35,660 nt of DNA from Segatella copri (GCF_019127135.1 NZ_JAHOEA010000038.1:1-35660); one strand, 5' to 3'; positions 1-8,093 are shown, numbered from the stretch's first letter. Numbers and translations are program-made. The notes: generated by a model not told the origin, from the letters alone.

Positions 1-105
1 AAATGCTCAATTCAGTTGTTTGCTTCCCTAATTAAGTTTTCGGACGACCTCCCCCATTTCATACATTTATCCCCCAACTTTCTATGCTGTTTCAAATAAA
101 TTCAT

Positions 106-113
106 TATCTTTG
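106..113 (+). promoter_or_regulatory. -7 box for the GH25 gene
   Basis: TATCTTTG matches the Bacteroidetes -7 consensus TAnnTTTG and lies 31 bases before the ATG at 145. No clear TTG is seen about 20 bases upstream, so the -33 element is weak or absent. Confidence 0.6.
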
Positions 114-144
114 CCCCCTGAAGACAACTAAAAGATAAAATGTA

Positions 145-927
145 ATGAAGAAAGGATTGAAATATACTTTGGTTTCCTTAGGCAGCCTGGTCGTTTTGGC
201 TGGTATTGGTCTGGGAATCATGTATGTGGTGTCGCCATATAAGGTGAAGCGATGGGTGGGCATCGCTTCATCTTATTCTGATGTGTTCGTTGATAGATTG
301 AAAGGGCAACCTTATACTCGTGGCGGATATGACGGCATTGATGTTTCGAAACACAATGGAGTTATCAAGTGGAAGGAAATAGCGAAGAATAAGCGAATCA
401 AGTTCGTTTATATCAGAGCTACACATGGTAAGGGATATGCGGATCGACATTATCGCCGAAATATCAGACTGGCTCGTAAATATGGGTTGAAGGTAGGATC
501 TTATCATCTGATGTCTGCCGGCTCTTCAGTAACTGCTCAGTTCCGGGATTTCCAAAAGATGGTGAAGAAAAGTGAGCAGGACTTGATTCCTGTATTGGAT
601 GTGGAGGAGAAAGGCATCCAGGGAAGATGGAAGGGACGACAGCTGCAGGATAGCATACAAGCGTTTGCTGATTTAGTGAAGAAACACTATGGCAAGTATC
701 CTGTCATCTATAGCAACGAGAGCTTCTATAATAAGGAGATGGGGTCGAAGTTCAATCGCTATTATCTCTTCATCGCCAATTATAACTCCCGACAACCCTC
801 TATCGACGGCAGAGGAAAGTGCAATATCTGGCAGTATTCAGAAACCGGACATTTGCATGGTATTGGAGAAAGGGTAGATTTAAGCAGATTCATGAATGGT
901 ACAACCATCAAGGATTTGATGCTATAG
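145..927 (+). CDS. GH25 family lysozyme-like protein, N-terminally membrane-anchored
   Basis: This 260-residue protein has an N-terminal hydrophobic segment (about residues 9-29) that should act as a membrane anchor or uncleaved signal. A GH25 (Cpl-1/cellosyl type) muramidase domain follows from about residue 60. The family landmarks are visible: GIDVSKHNG with Asp66 at the end of the first strand, YIRATHG near 89-95, and the catalytic Asp-x-Glu pair in VLDVEEKG (Asp152, Glu154). GH25 enzymes cleave the MurNAc-GlcNAc bond of peptidoglycan. A house-keeping wall-remodelling or self-lysin role in the periplasm is inferred. The gene stands alone with its own -7 box upstream and a hairpin terminator downstream. 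No phage genes surround it, so an endolysin of a prophage is unlikely. Confidence 0.88.
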   Translation: MKKGLKYTLVSLGSLVVLAGIGLGIMYVVSPYKVKRWVGIASSYSDVFVDRLKGQPYTRGGYDGIDVSKHNGVIKWKEIAKNKRIKFVYIRATHGKGYADRHYRRNIRLARKYGLKVGSYHLMSAGSSVTAQFRDFQKMVKKSEQDLIPVLDVEEKGIQGRWKGRQLQDSIQAFADLVKKHYGKYPVIYSNESFYNKEMGSKFNRYYLFIANYNSRQPSIDGRGKCNIWQYSETGHLHGIGERVDLSRFMNGTTIKDLML

Positions 928-947
928 GCATTGATGATTTCATACAC

Positions 948-1006
948 ATAAGCGAGTATTTGATACAATCCACGTATGTATAGCATCATTACTTGCTTAT
1001 TTTTTT
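948..1006 (+). terminator. Rho-independent-like terminator after the GH25 gene
   Basis: Arms ATAAGCGAGTA (948-958) and TACTTGCTTAT (990-1000) pair over 11 bp with one G-U wobble, and a run of T follows to 1006. Shorter TGAT/ATCA pairing lies inside the loop. Confidence 0.65.
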
Positions 1007-1007
1007 C

Positions 1008-1015
1008 TACTTTTG
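1008..1015 (+). promoter_or_regulatory. -7 box upstream of a degraded secreted-protein gene
   Basis: TACTTTTG matches TAnnTTTG and is followed by GCACTCGG, a common context after the -7 box in this window. It lies directly behind the preceding terminator and 78 bases before the ATG at 1093. No good -33 TTG is visible. Confidence 0.5.
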
Positions 1016-1092
1016 CACTCGGGATTTTTACCCTGCTATAAGGATAGGATTGAGTCTTGGATATTAAAAGTTGAATTTAAATTTTATCAATC

Positions 1093-1300
1093 ATGACTAA
1101 GAAATGTATTATTTCTGTATTGTTCGTAGTGGCATTGGCGTTCATCGGAGTTCTTGCCAGAGCACGGCGCTCCACTTTGCCGTGAAGCTGGAACTTGGCT
1201 GGAATGAACCGAGTATCCGCTTTTGAATATAATCCAAGGGATGATGGTATGTTGTTTACGTTTTTTGTTAGATATCGCAAACAAAATGGGGATTTCTTTG
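1093..1300 (+). pseudogene. Frameshifted remnant of a small secreted/outer-membrane protein gene
   Basis: The ATG at 1093 opens a 30-codon frame reading MTKKCIISVLFVVALAFIGVLA, a clear signal peptide, then ARARRSTLP and a stop at 1183. Shifting frame at GCCAGAGC (about 1154-1161) restores a natural continuation, QSTALHFAVKLELGWNEPSI, so a single missing base fits (GCTCAG to GCCAG). This second frame stops at the TGA near 1240. A further shift gives FEYNPRDDGMLFTFF and onward. The pattern suggests the 5' end of a secreted or beta-barrel protein gene broken by at least two frameshifts and then truncated. Alternatively the 30-residue peptide could be real. The family was not identified, and the 3' limit is approximate. 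Confidence 0.5.
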
Positions 1301-1328
1301 CAGCTATGAATATTTTTTTGTATCTTTG
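1297..1328 (+). promoter_or_regulatory. Promoter of the AAA-ATPase/PDDEXK gene
   Basis: A TTTG at 1297-1300 (-33) and TATCTTTG at 1321-1328 (-7) are separated by 20 bases, an ideal Bacteroidetes sigma-ABfr promoter. The ATG follows 35 bases later. Confidence 0.75.
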
Positions 1329-1362
1329 TCCCCAGATATAAGTACTTAAAGCATATTGTAAG

Positions 1363-2922
1363 ATGGCTGCATTGAAATTATACCCTGTGGGAATCCAAAC
1401 TTTTGAGCGAATTCGAAAAGAAGATAAGCTCTATGTTGATAAGACGGAATACATTTACAGAATGACGCATTCTGGTGGATGTTATTTCTTCTTGAGCCGA
1501 CCACGCCGTTTTGGTAAGTCATTATTGACTTCAACTTTTCAAAGTTATTTCGGGGGTAAGAAGGATTTGTTTAAAGGGCTTGCCATCGAAAAACTGGAGC
1601 AGGAGTGGACGGAATATCCTGTGTTGCATTTTGATATGTCGGGTGGCAAGCATCTGGAAAAGAAGGAGCTGGAAGATTATTTGGGCTATCAATTGGCTAA
1701 TAAAGAGGCTACGTATGGTATTACAACACCTCAGAATGGAGCAAATAATCGTCTGACCGATTTGATTCTGACTGCTTATCGAAAGACAGGCAAGCAAGTG
1801 GTTGTGCTCATCGATGAGTATGATGCTCCTTTGTTGGATGTAGTACACGAGGATACTTCCTTGCAGGTTCTTCGCAATGTTATGCGCAATTTCTATAGTC
1901 CATTGAAAATGTGCGAACCTTATCTCCGCTTTGTCTTCTTGACCGGTATCACCAAGTTCTCGCAGATGAGCATCTTTAGTGAACTGAATAACATCACGAA
2001 TGTGAGCATGCTGCCTCAGTATGCGGGAATTTGTGGTATCACCAAGGAAGAACTGGAGACCCAAATGTCCGCAGATATTGATGCTTTGGGCGAGAAGTTG
2101 GGCAAGACAAGAAAAGAGACGTTGGCGGCTCTCGGGGAATATTATGATGGTTATCATTTTGCGAGTGAATCTCCTGATGTATTCAATCCATTCAGCTTGC
2201 TCAATGCCATGACAAATGGCAATTTGGATTACTATTGGTTTGCCTCTGGTACACCTACTTACTTGATCAACATGCTCAACAAGTTCCAGGTGATGCCATC
2301 TGAGATAGGTGGCAGCGAGGCAGATAAGTCGGAGTTTGATGCTCCAACCGAGAAGATGACCACCATCATGCCGTTGCTCTATCAGAGTGGCTACATCACC
2401 ATCAAGGGCTATGACCCAGAGACGGAACTCTATCTCTTAGACATACCGAACAAGGAGATTCGTGTGGGTTTGTATCGTAGTCTTTTACCTTATTATATAG
2501 GTATGAATACGGTGAAGGGTACCACCACAATCGCCAAGATGTCTGCTGCCATTCGTCATAACAAGATAGATGAGGCTCTGGAAATGCTCCAGACTTATCT
2601 CGGCACGATTCCTTATTGCGACAATACGGATTATGAGGGGCATTATCAGCAGATGATGTATGTCATCTTCTCCATCCTCGACAATTATGTGGATGTAGAG
2701 GTTCACACGCCAAAGGGACGTGTCGATATGGTGCTCCGTACTGCCACCCATCTCTACCTCTTTGAATTGAAACTGAACCAAAGTGCTGATGTGGCAATGA
2801 AACAGATAGACTTGAAGGAGTATGCGAAGCGTTTCGCCCTCTGCGGTCTTCCAATCGTGAAGGTAGGCATCAACTTTGATGTGGAGACGCATACCATCAA
2901 GGATTGGAAGGTAGAAGATTAA
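1363..2922 (+). CDS. AAA-ATPase-like / PD-(D/E)XK nuclease family protein
   Basis: This 519-residue protein has the two-domain layout of the AAA-ATPase_like plus PDDEXK_9 family, which is widely multiplied in Bacteroidetes and anaerobes. The N-terminal half starts with the family signature YPVGIQTFERIRKEDKLYVDKTEYI. It has a Walker A variant RPRRFGKSLL (residues 47-56) and a Walker B VVLIDEYDAPLL with Asp151. The C-terminal end (about 452-519) has a PD-(D/E)XK core: Asp455 in GRVDMVL, Glu468 and Lys470 in FELKL, and a downstream Gln in AMKQID. All these residues look intact. The cellular role of the family is not established; it is often found near mobile DNA. The gene is monocistronic with its own promoter and sits next to a gene remnant, so this stretch may be a turnover site. 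Confidence 0.9.
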   Translation: MAALKLYPVGIQTFERIRKEDKLYVDKTEYIYRMTHSGGCYFFLSRPRRFGKSLLTSTFQSYFGGKKDLFKGLAIEKLEQEWTEYPVLHFDMSGGKHLEKKELEDYLGYQLANKEATYGITTPQNGANNRLTDLILTAYRKTGKQVVVLIDEYDAPLLDVVHEDTSLQVLRNVMRNFYSPLKMCEPYLRFVFLTGITKFSQMSIFSELNNITNVSMLPQYAGICGITKEELETQMSADIDALGEKLGKTRKETLAALGEYYDGYHFASESPDVFNPFSLLNAMTNGNLDYYWFASGTPTYLINMLNKFQVMPSEIGGSEADKSEFDAPTEKMTTIMPLLYQSGYITIKGYDPETELYLLDIPNKEIRVGLYRSLLPYYIGMNTVKGTTTIAKMSAAIRHNKIDEALEMLQTYLGTIPYCDNTDYEGHYQQMMYVIFSILDNYVDVEVHTPKGRVDMVLRTATHLYLFELKLNQSADVAMKQIDLKEYAKRFALCGLPIVKVGINFDVETHTIKDWKVED

Positions 2923-3073
2923 TGATAGTCTGAATGTTCTCTTCGGGCGTCACCGAGATAGGTACACCTATATTATAATAGTATTTTTCTCCAAATTCTT
3001 GCATATTCTTGCAGAAAAGTAAGCAGAAATGATAAATTTGCAGCAAAAAGCAATAATTTTTGGGAATTTATGC

Positions 3074-3102
3074 TTGATATTGTAGAAAAAGTCTTAACTT
3101 TG
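3074..3102 (+). promoter_or_regulatory. Promoter of asd
   Basis: A TTG at 3074-3076 (-33) and TAACTTTG at 3095-3102 (-7) are 18 bases apart. The predicted transcript start near 3110 leaves a leader of about 175 bases before the asd ATG. The preceding stretch 2923-3070 shows no gene, only AT-rich sequence and a short imperfect palindrome near 2958-2971. Confidence 0.7.
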
Positions 3103-3132
3103 CAGCGGATTTGAGAAAATAAGCAGTTTCCG

Positions 3133-3211
3133 GCTATCAGAAAATGAGAAATCATGAAGCTATCATAAAATGAGGAATCAGGAAGCTATCAGAAAGATGA
3201 GAAATCATGAA
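3133..3211 (+). repeat. Three tandem 26/26/27-bp repeats in the asd leader
   Basis: Units start at 3133, 3159 and 3185, each beginning GCTATCA and containing ATGAGRAATCA and GGAA or TGAA. Units 1 and 2 differ by a few bases and unit 3 carries one extra base. Each unit contains an ATG that could open a mini-ORF beginning MRNHEA or MRNQEA. The copies lie wholly inside the untranslated leader of asd. Confidence 0.85.
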
Positions 3212-3283
3212 GATAATAAGGAGGCTGGCTTTCTCTTCCACAGTTTACACTTATAACAACTTTATAAATTAAAAGATTCGATT

Positions 3284-4297
3284 ATGAAAGTAGCAATTGT
3301 TGGTGCAAGTGGCGCAGTAGGACAGGAATTCCTGCGTATCCTTGCTGAGAGAAATTTCCCTATGGATGATTTGGTGTTGTTTGGTTCTGAGCGTTCTGCC
3401 GGACGAAAATACAACTTCAAGGGAAAGGACTATGAGGTCAAACTTTTGCAGCATAACGATGACTTTAAAGATGTCGATATTGCTTTCACATCTGCTGGTG
3501 GCGGCACTTCTGAGGAGTTTGCCGAGACTATCACCAAGTATGGTGCCGTGATGATTGATAACTCTAGCGCATTCCGTATGTGCGACGACGTGCCTCTGGT
3601 TGTGCCTGAGGTAAATGCTGAGGATGCCCTGAACCGCCCTCGCAACATCATCGCCAACCCTAACTGTACCACCATCATGATGGTAGTAGTGTTGAAGCCT
3701 ATCGATAACTTGAGCCATATCAAGAAGATTCATATCTCTTCTTATCAGAGTGCTTCAGGTGCTGGTGCTGCTGCCATGGCTGAACTTGAGCAGCAGTATA
3801 AGGATATCATCGAGACAGGTAAGACTGAGCATATCAATAAGTTCCCTCATCAGTTGGCATACAATGTCATTCCACAGATTGACAAGATGACTCCTAACGA
3901 TTACACCAAGGAGGAGATGAAGATGTATAACGAGACCCGCAAGATTATGCACTCTGATGTTCGCACCAGTGCTACCTGCGTTCGCGTTTCTTCACTCCGT
4001 TCTCACTCAGAGAGTGTTTGGTTCGAGACAGAGAAGCCATTGGCAGTAGAGGACATCCGCAAGGCTTTGGAGGCTGCTCCAGGCGTAACCGTAAAGGATG
4101 ATGCCCAGAACTACGTTTATCCAATGCCATTGGAGAGTGCCGGTAAGGACGATGTATATGTAGGTCGTATCCGCAAGGATTTGGCTGATGACAATGGTAA
4201 CACATTGTGGTTGACTGGCGACCAGATTCGTAAGGGTGCTGCCCTGAACGCAGTTCAGATTGCTGAGTACTTGATTAAGGTGGGCAACGTAAAGTAA
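3284..4297 (+). CDS. asd: Aspartate-semialdehyde dehydrogenase
   Basis: The enzyme reduces L-aspartyl-4-phosphate to L-aspartate-4-semialdehyde with NADPH, the branch point toward lysine/diaminopimelate, threonine and methionine. The 337 residues fit the family length. The N-terminus shows the NADP-binding Rossmann motif [18 protein letters not shown]. The catalytic cysteine lies in [23 protein letters not shown] follows, and the C-terminal half has the substrate-binding stretch [19 protein letters not shown], including the conserved His. The gene is expressed from its own promoter with an unusually long leader carrying tandem repeats, and is closed by a strong hairpin. No other lysine or threonine pathway gene is adjacent. 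Confidence 0.96.
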   Translation: MKVAIVGASGAVGQEFLRILAERNFPMDDLVLFGSERSAGRKYNFKGKDYEVKLLQHNDDFKDVDIAFTSAGGGTSEEFAETITKYGAVMIDNSSAFRMCDDVPLVVPEVNAEDALNRPRNIIANPNCTTIMMVVVLKPIDNLSHIKKIHISSYQSASGAGAAAMAELEQQYKDIIETGKTEHINKFPHQLAYNVIPQIDKMTPNDYTKEEMKMYNETRKIMHSDVRTSATCVRVSSLRSHSESVWFETEKPLAVEDIRKALEAAPGVTVKDDAQNYVYPMPLESAGKDDVYVGRIRKDLADDNGNTLWLTGDQIRKGAALNAVQIAEYLIKVGNVK

Positions 4298-4328
4298 GCC
4301 ATACCTTATTTATATAAAAGAATATGAG

Positions 4329-4368
4329 GAAGTTAAGGGATAATGAATTTTATCTCTTAACTTCTTTT
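4329..4368 (+). terminator. Terminator after asd
   Basis: A 15-bp stem (4329-4343 with 4350-4364, GAAGTTAAGG pairing with the CTTAACTTC side, one wobble) and a 6-base loop are followed by TTTTCGTCTTT. Confidence 0.8.
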
Positions 4369-4403
4369 CGTCTTTATACGATTCTGAAAAGGAAAGTAAG
4401 AAT

Positions 4404-5660
4404 ATGATTGAAAGATTCAAACTCTTGCTCCAGGAGATGAACCGGGGCATTTATGAGAAGGAGACGGAGATATCGCTCTCGCTCCTGGCTGCTCTGGCAG
4501 GTGAGAGTATCATCCTGCTGGGACCTCCGGGTGTGGCAAAGAGTATGGTGGCCAGACAGTTGAAGACGGCATTCAGGGGGGCTCAGAGCTTTGAGTATCT
4601 GATGTCGCGATTCTCTACACCCGATGAAATTTTCGGTCCGGTGAGCATTCAGAAACTGAAGACTTCGGATACTTACGAGCGTGCGGTGGAGGGTTATCTG
4701 CCTACTGCCGATGTGGTTTTCCTGGATGAAATCTGGAAGGCGGGTCCTGCTATCCAGAACACGCTCCTTACGGTGATTAACGAGAAAATCTTCCGTAACG
4801 GCAATCGGGAAATGCATCTTCCTCTGAAACTTCTCGTGGCTGCAAGCAATGAGTTGCCGGCTAAGGGAGAAGGACTGGAGGCGCTCTGGGACCGATTCGT
4901 CATCAGAATAGAGAGTAGACCGATAAAACTGGAGAAGAATTTCCGGGCGATGCTCTTGGATTCTCACGCAGATTTCTTAGGTCCCACAGATTTCACAGAT
5001 TCCACAGATTTCTCTGGTTTTACAGGGGGATTAGGTCACGCAGATTTCGCAGATAATGCAGATTTTTCTGATTTGAAGATTACTGCTGAGGAGTATGCTG
5101 AATGGACGGAGCGTATCGATAAGATTGGCGTGAAAATCGAGGTGCTCGATGCAATTTCCGCTATCCGTAAATCTCTGAGAGCCGTGAATGTGGATGAGGC
5201 TGCCGAGCGCAGAAACATCTATGTGAGTGACCGAAGATGGAAGAATATCGTCCGCTTGCTTCGCACTTCTGCCTTCATGCAGGATAGGGAAGAGGTGGAT
5301 ATCTGCGATTTGCTTCCTATCTACCATTGTCTGTGGCAGGAGCCGGAAGAGCGGGATGCTATCCGAAACATCGTAATCCGTGCCCTCTTTTCTCCTTTTG
5401 CAGACAAACTCGTGGAGATGAAGAATGCACTTGCTGAGGACATCAAATATCATCGTGTCCGCAGGAATCCGGAGGATGGCAGGGATTACGAGGGGGAGAT
5501 AGAAGCTCTTTCGGATGGCTTGAGCTCGCTGGAAAAGCAGTTGGGCGAGAATCTCTTCGCATCAGCTGATGATAAGGCGGAAATATCGGCTTATCTCCGT
5601 GATTTCTATAAGGAGTTGGCATTTACCCGTCAGGATACGATGAAACTCTATGAGGTTTAA
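4404..5660 (+). CDS. ravA: MoxR-family AAA+ ATPase, RavA-like
   Basis: This 418-residue AAA+ ATPase of the MoxR/RavA branch has Walker A GPPGVAKS (residues 40-47), the YLMSRFSTPDEIFGP motif typical of RavA, Walker B VVFLDEIW (104-111), sensor-1 AASNELP (146-152) and an arginine-containing LWDRF. E. coli RavA (about 498 aa) pairs with the VWA protein ViaA and acts as a chaperone-like ATPase linked to Fe-S and respiratory complexes. Here viaA lies two genes downstream in the same orientation, which supports the assignment. Residues 187-224 are a low-complexity insert (TDFTDSTDF, HADFADNADF) made of DNA repeats. It sits between the AAA core and the helical domain. The C-terminus is shorter than in E. 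coli. No clear promoter is seen in the 35 bases after the asd terminator. Confidence 0.88.
   Translation: MIERFKLLLQEMNRGIYEKETEISLSLLAALAGESIILLGPPGVAKSMVARQLKTAFRGAQSFEYLMSRFSTPDEIFGPVSIQKLKTSDTYERAVEGYLPTADVVFLDEIWKAGPAIQNTLLTVINEKIFRNGNREMHLPLKLLVAASNELPAKGEGLEALWDRFVIRIESRPIKLEKNFRAMLLDSHADFLGPTDFTDSTDFSGFTGGLGHADFADNADFSDLKITAEEYAEWTERIDKIGVKIEVLDAISAIRKSLRAVNVDEAAERRNIYVSDRRWKNIVRLLRTSAFMQDREEVDICDLLPIYHCLWQEPEERDAIRNIVIRALFSPFADKLVEMKNALAEDIKYHRVRRNPEDGRDYEGEIEALSDGLSSLEKQLGENLFASADDKAEISAYLRDFYKELAFTRQDTMKLYEV
4962..5075 (+). repeat. CAGATT-type repeat cluster inside ravA
   Basis: About eight irregular copies of (CAC/CGC)(G)CAGATT run in series, for example CACGCAGATTT, CACAGATTTCACAGATT and CGCAGATAATGCAGATT. 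They keep the reading frame open and encode a D-F-rich segment. Similar CACAGATT strings are known as intergenic repeats in Bacteroidetes; here they lie in coding sequence. Confidence 0.8.
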
Positions 5661-5700
5661 TCGCCTCCTATTACATTATTATATATAGAAGAATCTAAAC

Positions 5701-6195
5701 ATGATGAATGAACAGAAAATATTGACTCCAGAGTTGGAGGCGCGTGTTCACCAGGCTGTGGATAACTTTATGCAGGGCTATGGCTGCTGCCAGTCGGTAG
5801 TGGCTGCCTTTGCCGATTTATATGGTCTTGATGATGAGATGGCGAAGCGCATTGGTGCCGGCTTCGGTGGTGGAGTAGGCAGAATGAGAATGATGTGCGG
5901 TGCTGTTTCGGGCATCGTGGTGCTCGTTGGCTTGGATTGCGGACAGACCGAGGGGGATGACCGTGAGGGCAAGTCGGCATGCTATAAGGTGGTGCAGAAT
6001 TTGCTTGCTAAATCGAAGGAACAGAACGGCAGCATCATCTGTGCCGAGATTCTGGGCTTGAAGGGCCATGAGAAGGTGCAGTCCAGCTATGTGGCTTCGG
6101 CAAGAACGGCAGAATACTACAAGTCTCGTCCTTGCGCTGCCAAAGTAGAGAGTGCTGCAAGAATTTTCGCAGAATATCTGATGGAGAAGGGATAA
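5701..6195 (+). CDS. C_GCAxxG_C_C family (putative redox-active) protein
   Basis: This 164-residue soluble protein carries the signature of the C_GCAxxG_C_C family: the first cysteines in GYGCCQSVVAAF, then GIGAGFGGGVGRM with MMCGAVSGIVVLVG, Cys in GLDCGQ, and later Cys in SIICAEILG and RPCAAKV. The family is thought to bind a redox cofactor or metal through these cysteines, but its biochemical role is not settled. It is often found fused to or next to redox genes. The gene is 40 bases behind ravA and 77 bases before viaA, so the three are probably co-transcribed. That position suggests it is a partner or client of the RavA-ViaA system; this is inference. Confidence 0.85.
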   Translation: MMNEQKILTPELEARVHQAVDNFMQGYGCCQSVVAAFADLYGLDDEMAKRIGAGFGGGVGRMRMMCGAVSGIVVLVGLDCGQTEGDDREGKSACYKVVQNLLAKSKEQNGSIICAEILGLKGHEKVQSSYVASARTAEYYKSRPCAAKVESAARIFAEYLMEKG

Positions 6196-6272
6196 AGAAT
6201 CTTATTTTCAAGAATTATCTTTTAAGTCAAAATAAAAAACTTGAAAAAAGTAAACTTGATAGAAAAATTAAG

Positions 6273-7922
6273 ATGAAATACCAGAATAACAAGGACTTGG
6301 CGGAGGCGCAGTATTATCTGAAAATGCTGGAAGACTTCTGCAAGTCGGGGCAGGTGAAGATACCTGAACCGACAGGCACCGCCATGCCTTGGAATTTGAA
6401 GGAAGACCCGCTGAAGGATTATCTCATTCATCTCTTTACCCTGAAAGTAACCATAGCAGAAACTGGCGAGGAAGTGCAGAAATTCGTGCGCCAGGTGGTG
6501 AACAGCAAAATCAAGAGCAAGGTTTTCTATGATAGTGTGGGAAAGTTTATCGTGGAATGCGTCCATCACATGCGATTCCAGCGCCAGCGTGCCTGGACCG
6601 AGAGTCATCGGGCAGATGATGTGCTCGATTGGGCTCCCTTCAAGCGGATGGATGAACAGGTGTGGCTCCCTTTGCTCGACCAGCTGGAACAGGAACATGC
6701 TGAAGATGGGTTCGATAAACCTTTCTTCCTTAAACTGATGACTGGAGACGGGGCTTCGAAACCCGAAAACTGGGAACGGCTGGTAAGAGACTGGAAGGTC
6801 TGCATCGAACATCAGGTATTGAACAAGCTGAAGGACTTTATCTCGCTCCGTCAGAACAACTTCGAAACAGGACTGGTGCGCATGATGGACCAGATAACCC
6901 GCAACATGAAGACGAAGGGCGTTTCGGAACAGCGCGCCGTACAAGCCTGGGAACTGATGACGAACGGATGGACTGAAACGGAGTTTGAACGCCGTCTGAA
7001 CCAGGTGAAGATTCAGGATAAATACCCCGAAATCAAGGAAATTGTGGCAAAGATGGGACGAGTAGCCGATGCCAACGGCAAAGACCGGCTCACCATCGCA
7101 TCGGGCGTAGAGATGAAGATGGAGCATTCTGCAGGTAGCGATATCGAGGGCATTACCGTGGGCGATGATCTCAACTCCCTTCTCCCGCTCGAACTGGCAC
7201 AGTACAGTGACGAGGATATGGAGGGACTCTTTATATATAAGTATCGCACGCGAAGACTCCAGACCTTCCGTTATAAGAGCGAAATGTCGAAACCATCCCG
7301 CAAACTCGGCTTTACCCACGCCTCCCGCAAGGGTCCGATGATTGTCTGCCTGGACACCTCAGCCAGTATGTATGGCACGCCTGAAAGGATATCCTCAACA
7401 CTCATCTCTCTGCTGGAAGAGACGGCAGAAGATTTGGAGCGAGACTGCTTCCTGATAGATTTCTCCATCAGTACCCGTGCCATCGACCTGATGGCGAAGC
7501 GGAAGGCAGAGCGGTTGAAGAGAATCGGAATCACTATGATGGAATCAGCCGAAGCAGATGCAGTTCCGTCCGACGGAGACGGACAGGCGCATACCGGACG
7601 GGGCATCCGTCGCCAGCCAACGACAACCCACCTTCCATTTATCGGCGGCGGAACTTCGGCAAAGAAGATGATGAACCAGATGTTCGAACTTCTCGACAAC
7701 GACGGTCTTCATTACGTGAATGCCGATGTGCTTTGGATAACCGACTTCCTGATTCCCGATCCACCACAGCAGCAGTTGTCCCGATTCCGGGAATACAAGG
7801 AGACGGGTACCCGATTCTATGGCATCCGCATCGTGCGTGATGATGACAAGGAGCCGAACGCCTGGAAGGAGTACTTCAATCAGATTTATACCATCCGGTA
7901 CCGCCCGCTGCGAAGATATTAA
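6273..7922 (+). CDS. viaA: VWA-domain protein, ViaA-like partner of RavA
   Basis: The ATG at 6273 (MKYQNNKDLAEAQYYL) is preferred over an upstream in-frame extension that overlaps the previous gene. It gives 549 residues, somewhat longer than E. coli ViaA (about 483). The N-terminal two thirds are helical and charged. The C-terminal von Willebrand A domain has a complete first MIDAS motif, DTSAS (Asp361, Ser363, Ser365), and later GGGTS and WITDF segments that can supply the Thr and Asp ligands. A Gly/Asp/Arg-rich stretch (about 425-455, DGDGQAHTGRGI) interrupts the VWA domain. In E. coli, ViaA stimulates RavA ATPase and the pair contacts NADH dehydrogenase I and fumarate reductase. Linkage to ravA here is seen directly; equivalent function is inferred. 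Confidence 0.85.
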   Translation: MKYQNNKDLAEAQYYLKMLEDFCKSGQVKIPEPTGTAMPWNLKEDPLKDYLIHLFTLKVTIAETGEEVQKFVRQVVNSKIKSKVFYDSVGKFIVECVHHMRFQRQRAWTESHRADDVLDWAPFKRMDEQVWLPLLDQLEQEHAEDGFDKPFFLKLMTGDGASKPENWERLVRDWKVCIEHQVLNKLKDFISLRQNNFETGLVRMMDQITRNMKTKGVSEQRAVQAWELMTNGWTETEFERRLNQVKIQDKYPEIKEIVAKMGRVADANGKDRLTIASGVEMKMEHSAGSDIEGITVGDDLNSLLPLELAQYSDEDMEGLFIYKYRTRRLQTFRYKSEMSKPSRKLGFTHASRKGPMIVCLDTSASMYGTPERISSTLISLLEETAEDLERDCFLIDFSISTRAIDLMAKRKAERLKRIGITMMESAEADAVPSDGDGQAHTGRGIRRQPTTTHLPFIGGGTSAKKMMNQMFELLDNDGLHYVNADVLWITDFLIPDPPQQQLSRFREYKETGTRFYGIRIVRDDDKEPNAWKEYFNQIYTIRYRPLRRY

Positions 7923-8007
7923 AGAAGATGTTAAGGCAGAAAAAGGGTATCAGATGATAACAGAAACATGTATGAAATGTATCAAGAACTTTATCATATG
8001 TTACATT

Positions 8008-8041
8008 TGGCGCAGAATTTCGGTTTTGCGCCATTTTTTTG
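8008..8041 (+). terminator. Terminator of the ravA-viaA operon
   Basis: TGGCGCA (8008-8014) pairs with TGCGCCA (8027-8033), followed by seven T. The rest of the 7923-8196 gap holds the next promoter and no convincing gene. Confidence 0.8.
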
Positions 8042-8063
8042 AATTAAAAATTCCTTAAAACGC

Positions 8064-8093
8064 TTGGTGATACAAAATATATTTGTACCTTTG
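8064..8093 (+). promoter_or_regulatory. Promoter of the sugar-isomerase-like gene
   Basis: A TTG at 8064-8066 and TACCTTTG at 8086-8093 are spaced 19 bases, followed by GTGCTCGG. The transcript start would lie near 8100, giving a leader of about 97 bases to the ATG at 8197. Confidence 0.75.

Noticed and set aside
3133..3211. Tandem repeats considered as a CRISPR array
   Set aside because: The units abut with no unique spacers, there are only three copies, and no cas gene is near.
6222..7319. A 365-codon minus-strand open frame antisense to viaA
   Set aside because: It is a shadow of the viaA reading frame with no recognisable domain, promoter or ribosome site.
7954..8058. Small plus-strand ORF after viaA (MITETCMKCIKNF...)
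   Set aside because: It runs through the operon terminator hairpin and lacks a ribosome site or recognisable features.
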